Below, in pieces: positions 12,048 to 24,000 of a stretch of 64,000 nucleotides of DNA (its first letter is position 1; each line of letters begins with the position of its first letter). Made by a program: the position numbers and the translations under genes. A model generated the notes under the pieces. It did no database searches and was not told the origin of the DNA. It saw only the letters and a list, made by a program, of their open reading frames with translations. Source of the stretch: Glandiceps talaboti. Lineage: Eukaryota; Hemichordata; Enteropneusta; Spengelidae. The stretch lies in contig NC_135554.1 in assembly GCF_964340395.1 (NCBI RefSeq), positions 14,444,592 through 14,508,591 of the forward strand, read 5' to 3'.

Positions 12048-15000
12048 GTTATTATTACAAGTGAAGGAGCTTACATTATATAATAATACAAATCACACAG
12101 TTAAAAGGAATGTAGATGCAGAAAGAAATACCGTCAGAGATTTACATCATAAGATAATGAAACATACATTGTCGATATATAAATTTAAGGTCTAAAAATG
12201 AATATAACTCCAAAATACTGGGCAGATTGGTCTGACATTTGATTTCCAGGGGATATTTGTTGGGATGTCTAAATGATTGTATGGTCAAGGCAAGATGATC
12301 TGATTTTTGACATGTAAATTAAGTATTACTATAAACAGCTACTGCCACAGTGACATAAAGCAGTCTGTGATATATTTAATTTGATACTGACAATATGGTG
12401 AAAAACCATGTGGAATAATTCAGTATGCTGAACAGAATTCATGTCTATCCATGATAGTACTCGCATGTAGACAGTTGAATTTTAATATGCTCAGTTACTT
12501 GGAGTTAATAAAGAGTTGATGAGGTGACAAATTAACAGTTGTAGAACAGTCTTTGTACCGGGTTTGAAGATGATACTTAGTCTAGTGTATACCAGGTTTG
12601 AAGATGATACTTAGTCTAGTGTATACCGGGTTTGAAGATGATTCTTAGTCTAGTGTATACCGGGTTTGAAGATGATACTTAGTCTAGTGTATACCGGGTT
12701 TGAAGATGATACTTAGCCTAGTGTATACCGGGTTTGAAGATGATACTTAGTCTAGTGTATACCAGGTTTGAAGATGATTCTTAGTCTAGTGTATACCGGG
12801 TTTGAAGATGATTCATAGTCTAGTGTATACCAGGTTTGAAGATGATACTTAGTCTAGTGTATACTGGGTTTGAAGATGATACTTAGTCTAGTGTATACCA
12901 GGTTTGAAGATGATACTTAGTCTAGTGTATACCGGGTTTGAAGATGATACTTAGTCTAGTGTATACCGGGTTTGAAGATGATACTTAGTCTAGTGTATAC
13001 CAGGTTTGAAGATGATTCTTAGTCTAGTGTATACCGGGTTTGAAGATGATACTTAGTCTAGTGTATACCGGGTTTGAAGATGATTAGTCTAGTGTATACC
13101 GGGTTTGAAGATGATACTTAGTCCAGTGTATACCGGGTTTGAAGATGATACTTAGCCTAGTGTATACCAGGTTTGAAGATGATACTTAGCCTAGTGTATA
13201 CCAGGTTTGAAGATGATACTTAGTCTAGTGTATACCGGGTTTGAAGATGATTCTTAGTCCAGTGTATACCAGGTTTGAAGATGATACTTAGTCTACTGTA
13301 TACCGGGTTTGAAGATGATACTTAGTCTACTGTATACCGGGTTTGAAGATGATACTTAGTCTACTGTATACCGGGTTTGAAGATGATACTTAGTCTACTG
13401 TATACCGGGTTTGAAGATGATTCTTAGTCTAGTGTATACCAGGTTTGAAGATGATTCTTAGTCTAGTGTATACCAGGTTTGTAGATGATTCTTAGTCTAG
13501 TGTATACCAGGTTTGAAGATGATACTTAGTCTAGTGTATACCGGGTTTGAAGATGATACTTAGTCTAGTGTATACCAGGTTTGAAGATGATTCTTAGTCT
13601 AGTGTATACCAGGTTTGAAGATGATACTTAGCCTAGTGTATACCGGGTTTGAAGATGATACTTAGTCTAGTGTGTACCAGGTTTGAAGATGATACTTAGT
13701 CTAGTGTATACCGGGTTTGAAGATGATTCTTAGTCCAGTGTATACCAGGTTTGAAGATGATACTTAGTCTACTGTATACCGGGTTTGAAGATGATACTTA
13801 GTCTACTGTATACCGGGTTTGAAGATGATACTTAGTCTACTGTATACCGGGTTTGAAGATGATACTTAGTCTACTGTATACCGGGTTTGAAGATGATTCT
13901 TAGTCTAGTGTATACCAGGTTTGAAGATGATTCTTAGTCTAGTGTATACCAGGTTTGTAGATGATTCTTAGTCTAGTGTATACCAGGTTTGAAGATGATA
14001 CTTAGTCTAGTGTATACCGGGTTTGAAGATGATACTTAGTCTAGTGTATACCAGGTTTGAAGATGATTCTTAGTCTAGTGTATACCAGGTTTGAAGATGA
14101 TTCTTAGTCTAGTGTATACCGGGTTTGAAGATGATACTTAGTCTAGTGTGTACCAGGTTTGAAGATGATACTTAGTCTAGTGTGTACCGGGTTTGAAGAT
14201 GATACTTAGTCTAGTGTATACCAGGTTTGAACATGATACTTAGTCTAGTGTGTACCAGGTTTGAAGATGATACTTAGTCTAGTGTGTACCAGGTTTGAAG
14301 ATGATACTTAGTCTAGTGTATACCGGGTTTGAAGATGATACTTAGTCTACTGTATACCAGGTTTGAAGATGATTCTTAGTCTAGTGTATACCAGGTTTGA
14401 ACATGATACTTAGTCTAGTGTGTACCAGGTTTGAACATGATACTTAGTCTAGTGTGTACCAGGTTTGAAGATGATACTTAGTCTAGTGTATACCGGGTTT
14501 GAAGATGATACTTAGTCTACTGTATACCAGGTTTGAAGATGATTCTTAGTCTAGTGTATACCGTGTTTGAAGATGATACTTAGTCTAGTGTATACCGGGT
14601 TTGAAGATGATTCTTAGTCTAGTGTATACCGGCCGGTTTGAAGATGATACTTAGTCCAGTGTATACCGGGTTTGAAGATGATACTTAGTCCAGTGTATAC
14701 TGGGTTTGAAGATGATACTTAGTCCAGTGTATACTGGGTTTGAAGATGATACTTAGTCCAGTGTATACTGGGTGTGAAGATGATTCTTAGTCTAGTGTAT
14801 ACCAGGTTTGAAGATGATACTTAGTCTAGTGTATACTGGGTTTGAAGATGATACTTAGTCTAGTGTATACCGGGTTTGAAGATGATACTTAGTCCAGTGT
14901 ATACTGGGTTTGAAGATGATACTTAGTCTAGTGTATACCGGGTTTGAAGATGATACTTAAGTCTAGTGTATACCGGGTTTGAAGATGATACTTAGTCTAC

Positions 15001-18000
15001 TGTATACCAGGTTTGAAGATGATTCTTAGTCTAGTGTATACCGGGTTTGAAGATGATACTTAGTCTAGTGTATACCAGGTTTGAAGATGATACTTAGTCT
15101 AGTGTATACCGGGTTTGAAGATGATACTTAGTCCAGTGTATACTGGGTTTGAAGATGATACTTAGTCTATAGTGTATACTGGGTTTGAAGATGATACTTA
15201 GTCCAGTGTATACTGGGTGTGAAGATGATTCTTAGTCTAGTGTATACCAGGTTTGAAGATGATACTTAGTCCAGTGTATACTGGGTTTGAAGATGATACT
15301 TAGTCCAGTGTATACTGGGTGTGAAGATGATTCTTAGTCTAGTGTATACCAGGTTTGAAGATGATACTTAGTCTAGTGTATACTGGGTTTGAAGATGATA
15401 CTTAGTCTAGTGTATACCGGGTTTGAAGATGATACTTAGTCTACTGTATACCAGGTTTGAAGATGATACTTAGCCTAGTGTATACCGGGTTTGAAGATGA
15501 TACTTAGTCTAGTGTATACCAGGTTTGAAGATGATTCTTAGTCTAGTGTATACCGGATTTGAAGATGATACTTAGTCTAGTGTATACCAGGTTTGAAGAT
15601 GATTCTTAGTCTAGTGTATACCAGGTTTGAAGATGATACTTAGTCTAGTGTATACTGGGTTTGAAGATGATACTTAGTCTAGTGTATACCAGGTTTGAAG
15701 ATGATTCTTAGTCTAGTGTATACTGGGTTTGAAGATGATACTTAGTCTAGTGTATACCAGGTTTGAAGATGATACTTAGTCTAGTGTATACCAGGTTTGA
15801 AGATGATTCTTAGTCTAGTGTATACCAGGTTTGAAGATGATACTTAGTCTAGTGTATACCAGGTTTGAAGATGATACTTAGTCTAGTGTATACCGGGTTT
15901 GAAGTAGATTCTTAGTCTAGTGTATACCAGGTTTGAAGATGATACTTAGTCTAGTGTATACCAGGTTTGAAGATGATACTTAGTCTAGTGTATACCAGGT
16001 TTGAAGATGATACTTAGTCTAGTGTATACCAGGTTTGAAGATGATACTTAGTCTAGTGTGTACCAGGTTTGAAGATGATACTTAGTCTAGTGTATACCGG
16101 GTTTGAAGATGATACTTAGTCTAGTGTATACCAGGTTTGAAGATGATACTTAGTCTAGTGTATACCAGGTTTGAAGATGATACTTAGTCTAGTGTATACC
16201 AGGTTTGAAGATGATACTTAGTCTAGTGTATACCAGGTTTGAAGATGATACTTAGTCTAGTGTATACCAGGTTTGAAGATGATACTTAGTCTAGTGTATA
16301 CCAGGTTTGAAGATGATACTTAGTCTAGTGTATACCAGGTTTGAAGATGATACTTAGTCTAGTGTATACCAGGTTTGAAGATGATACTTAGTCTAGTGTA
16401 TACCAGGTTTGAAGATGATACTTAGTCTAGTGTATACCAGGTTTGAAGATGATACTTAGTCTAGTGTATACCGGGTTTGAAGATGATACTTAGCCTAGTG
16501 TATACCGGGTTTGAAGATGATACGTAGTCTAGTGTATACCGGGTTTGAAGATGATACTTAGCCTAGTGTATACCGGGTTTGAAGATGATACTTAGTCTAG
16601 TGTATACCGGGTTTGAAGATGATACTTAGTCTAGTGTGTACCAGGTTTGAAGATGATACTTAGTCTAGTGTTTACCAGGTTTGAAGATGATACTTAGTCT
16701 AGTGTGTACCGGGTTTGAAGATGATACTTAGTCTAGTGTATACCAGGTTTGAAGATGATTCTTAGCCTAGTGTGTACCGGGTTTGAAGATGATTCTTAGT
16801 CTAGTGTATACCAGGTTTGAAGATGATACTTAGTCTAGTGTATACCAGGTTTGAAGATGATACTTAGTCTAGTGTATACCAGGTTTGAAGATGATACTTA
16901 GTCTAGTGTATACCGGGTTTGAAGATGATAGTCTAGTGTATACCGGGTTTGAAGATGATTCTTAGTCTAGTGTATACCAGGTTTGAAGATGATACTTAGT
17001 CTAGTGTATACCGGGTTTGAAGATGATATTTAGTCTAGTGTATACCAGGTTTGAAGATGATACTTAGTCTAGTGTATACCAGGTTTGAAGATGATACTTA
17101 GCCTAGTGTATACCGGGTTTGAAGATGATACTTAGTCTAGTGTATACCAGGTTTGAAGATGATACTTAGCCTAGTGTATACCGGGTTTGAAGATGATACT
17201 TAGTCTAGTGTATACCAGGTTTGAAGATGATTCTTAGTCTAGTGTATACCGGGTTTGAAGACGATTCTTAGCCTAGTGTGTACCGGGTTTGAAGATGATT
17301 CTTAGTCTAGTGTATACTGGGTTTGAAGATGATTCTTAGTCTAGTGTATACCGGGTTTGAAGATGATACTTAGTCTAGTGTATACCAGGTTTGAAGATGA
17401 TACTTAGTCTAGTGTATACCAGGTTTGAAGATGATACTTAGTCTAGTGTATACTGGGTTTGAAGATGATACTTAGTCTAGTGTATACCAGGTTTGAAGAT
17501 GATACTTAGTCTAGTGTGTACCAGGTTTGAAGATGATACTTAGTCTAGTGTATACCGGGTTTGAAGATGATACTTAGTCTAGTGTATACCGGGTTTGAAG
17601 ATGATACTTAGTCTAGTGTATAACGGGTTTGAAGATGATACTTAGTCTAGTGTATACCGGGTTTGAAGATGATACTTAGTCTAGTGTATACCAGGTTTGA
17701 AGATGATTCTTAGTCCAGTGTATACCAGGTTTGAAGATGATACTTAGTCTAGTGTATACTGGGTTTGAAGATGATTCTTAGTCTAGTGTATACCAGGTTT
17801 GAAGATGATACTAAGTCTAGTGTATACCGGGTTTGAAGATGATACTAGTCTAGTGTATACCAGGTTTGAAGATGATTCTTAGTCTAGTGTATACCGGGTT
17901 TGAAGATGATACTTAGTCTAGTGTATACCGGGTTTGAAGATGATACTTAGTCTAGTGTATACCGGGTTTGAAGATGATACTTAGTCTAGTGTATACCAGG

Positions 18001-21000
18001 TTTGAAGATGATACTTAGTCTAGTGTATATATCAGAAAAGTAAGCAACCATCCTCATTTGAGTCACTGTTTATATTATGGGGTTCGCCTTGTATGCCATA
18101 TGTACAATAATGATGTCAACTTGTTTGTTATACGCTTGTTTTGAATTTATATCTCGGTGTTTAATGTTGTTTTTTACTTATCCCCTAAAGATAACGGTAG
18201 CTCAACAAATACATTGACATTTACCGCTAGAATTTCTTATCATGATCTGTGTCAGCTAGCACCAAATTATCGCAAAGGCGAAGAGTTCGTATGGATGCTA
18301 TAAATACATACATGAGTACCTGAATGAATAGCCTGCCAAATAAGTTTAACTTAATACTCCTGACATTTACTATCTATGTAAGGTAGAACCAGTAGTTATC
18401 TCAACAACAAAAGTTCCCACGTTTACTATTATGAAGAAAAGTAATGATGTTTGGTCAAGCGTTTTGAAGTCGAAAACTTCTGGACTGACTGCAGTGATAC
18501 TTCTCTCATAATTGCTGAGCTGAGTCTCATATTGATGAGGTTATTTCAGTGCAAGAATGTGAATTGCTAACAGTCCAAAACGGTTACAATGTAAAAAAGT
18601 TCACAGGAAGTTTCAAGCAGAAATATATAGTATTAAGTATGGATGACCTCCAATTTTTAAAATCCTTATAAATAATTGCCTTTGCAACTGAAAACAAAAG
18701 TTAGATTGTTATCTTTAAGATAGTAACTGCATGGATAACATGTTGGCCTTCATGTTTACTACATTCGTTGTCGTAGTTTTCAGACAGACTCTGTTTTCAG
18801 ACAGATATTGACTTGTCATATTGTCATGCTCAAGCATTTGTGTGAAAGATCGGGTGATACTAAGCTTTGATTCAACTCTAATTTGTGGTATCGGGTTTCA
18901 AGAGCACTAATATCGGTGATCACAAAGTTACCGTATGTAACAACACTGCTATAGTTGTCAGTGTTTTCGCTACATCAAAATACACAGAGATGTTAGAAAA
19001 TCACTTGAATATCGTTTCGCTCTTATTTAAATCTACAAATATTTCAGTAATAGTTTTCTCCCAGTGCTCTGTTCAAACTAGATGACATTTGCCACGAAAT
19101 CTGGGTGTTTTTTTAAATGAAAATATGGTATGTCTCTGGAGCAAAAATGTGCCTCAGATATCGGATAGTGTTCACGTTTGCGTGCCAAGTGGCGCCATGA
19201 ACTAGTTCTGATCGAATCCAGAGTTGAATTTGGTAGTAGGAAAGTGTTCACTTATTATTCCTTTGCAAAAACAATCAACTTTAGTGTAACAGTGATTAAA
19301 ATACCACAATACCAATGTTTTAGCCCAATATTTAAATCAAACAGTGGCAAAATTCATAGCTTACATAACAAAAATGTAAATCGGTGTGGAAGTTTGTGTC
19401 TGATTACCAATACTGTCCTCCGATTACTAAGTCATTCATGTAGGGTTATAAATTCAGGGACTATGTCATCAACAAAGTTACATCTGACTTTAAACCCTGT
19501 TGAAAAAGACCCTAAGGAAAATGTCTAAGCAGCAATGATGGGGGTTACTTTTTTGCAGTGTTTATCCAATAGTAATTGCCGAATAACAGGACCTTGTCCA
19601 AAAACTGTGACAGTGAGTGTATGGTATTAGTACTATTTTTATGTATTAAATTTGTTTGATATCTTCTCTACACTGATACTTTTGGCATGTTTGGAGTTTT
19701 CACTTTTCTCTGTACAATTATAGTAATGCATTTCTGATACAGGTTGACACACTGCTGGCTTACATTTTTTTACATGTTTTGCACACTTGACTTTTTGTAC
19801 TTTTTCTGCTCATGATTTACATCACATGATTTACATCACATGATCTACATCACATGATCACATGATATGGCGATATGTCACGATTATATTAGACTGTCTA
19901 TTGGCTGGATTTGTCATGTGACTTTGCTACACTTTATTCTACATCCTACCTGTAATGGTAACAATAGGGAACTTGCAAACCCGCCATGTTGAACGTTGCA
20001 TCATGGGAAATGTGATAATAAATACTAATCAATTAGTATTGTAAACAATATTGTTACATTGTTTGCAACCACAAATGATAAAATTCATTGTCACCCTGAC
20101 CATTGTGGGAGGTTTATTTTATCAGTAGCTCCAGATTAGGTATTACAATAACCACAGATAATCCCATAGTCCTTTGCATCTGAGCATGCTCAGTCTGGAT
20201 TGCAAGTTCCCTATTGAACCCTCTAGTTGGTTGGGAAGCCATTCAGAAAAATTAATGGGTCATAACGGAGAACTTTTACATGACATCAGATTGTTCAGTT
20301 ATTCAAAGTATCTGTCAGTGTAATATTATAGATGACTGCTGATGCATCTAGAATTGACAATAATTCACAATCACGATAGAAACAGTAAATCTTCTTCATT
20401 AATTATAAAACAAGAAGAAAGAAGGAAATGCTGCAGCTACATATTTACAAAAGTTCATTTGGAATCACAAAGCACACTTTGGTTTTAATACTGTACACTA
20501 TTTTGCCAAGCCTACTTTCACCTGCACTGATTTAATAGCTAAACTAAAATACAACCCCTAACACCAAAGTACAGTGCTTTCTGTATGTACCACAATCATT
20601 TATAGCATCCATATCTAATGTAAAAAGTATAGTGTTTCATTTGTTAATTGACCACATTAGAAAGGCCTCATTCTAGGCTTGTAAATAAACCAATTGAATT
20701 AATATACTTTTATACTTGATGTGAATGCTATAAATGAGTGTAGCACATAGAGAAAGTGCTTTATTTCAGTGTTACCTGTTGTAAATAGACGATGACCACG
20801 TACGGTACGTGGTGGTCGACACGAAAATCTGGGTTTAGCACAACATGAAGTACAGAGATTTGTTTTTCTGGCAACCTTCACATACCAGACACATCTGTTG
20901 TCTACAAATGATACACGTCAAGGTCTCACGTAACTTGAATTTCAGCATATTTCAACTTGTTAATCAATCACAGCCGGCCCAGGTGCTGTATATTTGAGCT

Positions 21001-24000
21001 CTGATTTCTGTAGAATTCATTAAAATCTACAGAAATGTCTCATTTTACAACACGATGCTCATTTCAATTCCATTTTGAAATTGTAGGTAAAAAATCCTTG
21101 CCCTTTTGGATGATCTCATGGTTGTGACATTGAGCTCCTGGACTTCTAGACTTAATACTCCTTCTAGTCTCTGTATGACATTGTTCATACTTTAAGGTGA
21201 CTTTGTCATTTCATTCTGGTACATGGTGAGGGATGATCACACATATGGCACAAAAGCTCAATAAACAAACTTTGCTAATGTAGAAAATTGTCACACCATC
21301 AAAGTTCTGTATTTACTATTGAGATGTTTATATGTTGATCAAAATTTACTGCTAATGTGATAATTTTACTGTACTTTGGGGTTTCCAGTGTTATTTTTAC
21401 AGGTAATGTGTTAACTGTTTTTACAGTGCATCTATCATAGTGGTGTGACCACTACAATTTTAATATAATCATGGATTACATTATATATAAACGTGTCAAT
21501 GTTGCACTTGTGAACATTTATTTAGGAGGAGGGTTTTTTCGCCTAAATGAACGAAGCTCATTTGTAGAGCTTGTGTGACATTTGTGCAATTGCATGTCCC
21601 TAGCTGTTTGTGTTGTTCGAGCATGGGATATTTTCCTAACCTTAATTACCTCATTACTTTTGGTAAACTGTAAAACTTACAACTTGATATCCACTTTACT
21701 TTGTAACCACAGATTTTTCTGCTTAATCTATTAAAAAGTATAATTTTTAATGTACGTTCAAAGAAATTTATCAGAAATTGTATCATAAGACATGCAAATA
21801 TTTTGTTAACTGTTTAGATAAAGCTATTTTCTCCATAATTCATAATTTGGGCTTTTTAGATGTAAATGTCAAAGAAGGTTCATTATTTATTTACTTGTGG
21901 TTGTGAGCAGTTTCATTTAACCAGTTTTAACCAGTTTCAACTGGTTTGAAATTATTTTCAAACCAGTTTTGACTGGTTTTAAACTACATGTAGTTTAAGT
22001 GTAATTCTTCACTGTGGGCATTGGACAAACAATTATGTACAATATGTAGCTATTATAGTTAAGTAGTGATTTGGCAGAATATTGGAGTGTGGGTCAGTGA
22101 AATTTGGCATGGATTTCACCATAAAGAAGACCACTTCTAAAATTGGTCTGAAATATTCGATACTTGATGTTCTCCACAATATTCCTGCTTTTTTATTCAG
22201 GCAAAACTTCAATCAATGATATCTACAAGCTTGTAGGTAAACTTTATTTATTCAAATTACTGATCTGACCTAAAATCTCTGGGTGTACAAAAAGGAAACA
22301 ACATTTATGGCTGAACTCTGGGGATGATGTACACAATACTGCTCTAGTACAGTAAAGGTATACCATTTTTGTGTAGCTTAAAAATGTCAACCTCTTTTTT
22401 GGGGGGTATTTTCTTAGGTACGCATGTATTCAATAGGACAATATCTTTATTCTTTTAAGTTCTTTATGATTGGAGACAAGCTGTGGATGTTTATCCAACT
22501 TGAGAGGTGTTTTCAACACCTGTCTTTAAGTATCTCAAGAGAAAAACAAAAATCTTTGGAAAAAGTTCAAAAAATACTGGCATTTTCTGGTATCGATCAA
22601 CAGACAGAGGACAGTTCTTATTAACGCACGTATACACATTTTTGAGGTGGACATACATAGCCTGAATAATTGTTTAGGATGGGAGAGCCTAGTGAATTAA
22701 AATCTACTCAATATTTTCAACAGGGTTTCTTATCAAAATCAAGATACAGAGAATAGGTATATGCAACTCTTACAGGATCACCCCAAGGTCAAATAACAAA
22801 TTGGTCAATAGATTATGAAATTTTGTATCTAGAAATGCCATTCAAATAGGGAACTTGCAATCCAGACTGAGCATGCTCAGACGTAAAGGACTATGGGATC
22901 ATCTGTGGTTATCGTAATACCTAATCTGGGCTACCAATAAAAGAACCTCCCACAATTGTCAGGGTAACTATGAATTGATCATTCGTGGTTGCAAACAATG
23001 TAACAATATTGCTTACAATACCGATTCATTAGTATTTATTATCACATTTCCCATGATGCAACATTCAACATGGCAGGTTTGCAAGTTTCCTATTTTGGCA
23101 ATCACTTGACCATACAACACACCAGTTGGGGGCTATGTCTTCTATGAAGGCTTATTTATTGTTATGTGAAGTTTTAAGCAATGCAGTTTGTTTTCATACA
23201 AATAATTATTAATATTTGATTTGACCTTTTAAGATATACACTCTAGACAACACATAAATTAATAAACCATGGGCTAAAAGTTCAGGAAGGACAATGCACT
23301 GGTAATGGTAAAAAGTAAAATATTCTGTTTAGATGCTATATTAGAGACAAATCTGCTCTGTATGATGGAAGAGATAGCAACTGTGTTGTCTAGAATTATA
23401 AGATTTTTTTAGTAAAATTAATTTTTCTGTTGTCTTTTTATGTTTCCCTTATTTTGCTACAGTTTGCAGAATCCTCACACTCCATTTACTGGCTACAGTT
23501 TGCAGAATCCTCACACTCCATTAACTGGCTACAGTTTGCAGAATCCTCACACTCCATTAACTGGCTACAGTTTGCAGAATCCTCACACTCCATTTACTGG
23601 CTACAGTTTGCAGAATCCTCACACTCCATTAACTGGCCGAATAAAGACTGATTCTAGTGTTCATGCTGTGTTGTTTTAGTTCTTTTTTCTCACTGTTATG
23701 CACAACTCGTCAGAAGTTTTCACTTTTTATATAATCCTTGCAACCAAATGAAAAAAGTCCCATATATTTAAATTGCTGTTGTAGCAGTTACACTGACAAT
23801 TTTAAATTTGTATTAAACCAATCACCAGATAAACAGTAAATGGTTAGCCAATATATTAAGATGTATCAATCAATCAATCATAACATTTATAGAACATCTG
23901 TATCCAACACGAAGTAGAGTTCAGAGGTGCTGTACAGTTAAATATTGAAAACTTTCGTGAACAAGCATGTAAAGTATGTTTTAAGGTTCTTCCTGAAGGC

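Noticed and set aside
12557-18030. CRISPR-like array
   Set aside because: Units are contiguous with no unique spacers, and the setting is an animal intron.
23430-23679. Repeat protein of 12-residue units
   Set aside because: Frame-neutral 36-bp minisatellite in the ligand intron; no start context or conserved domain.
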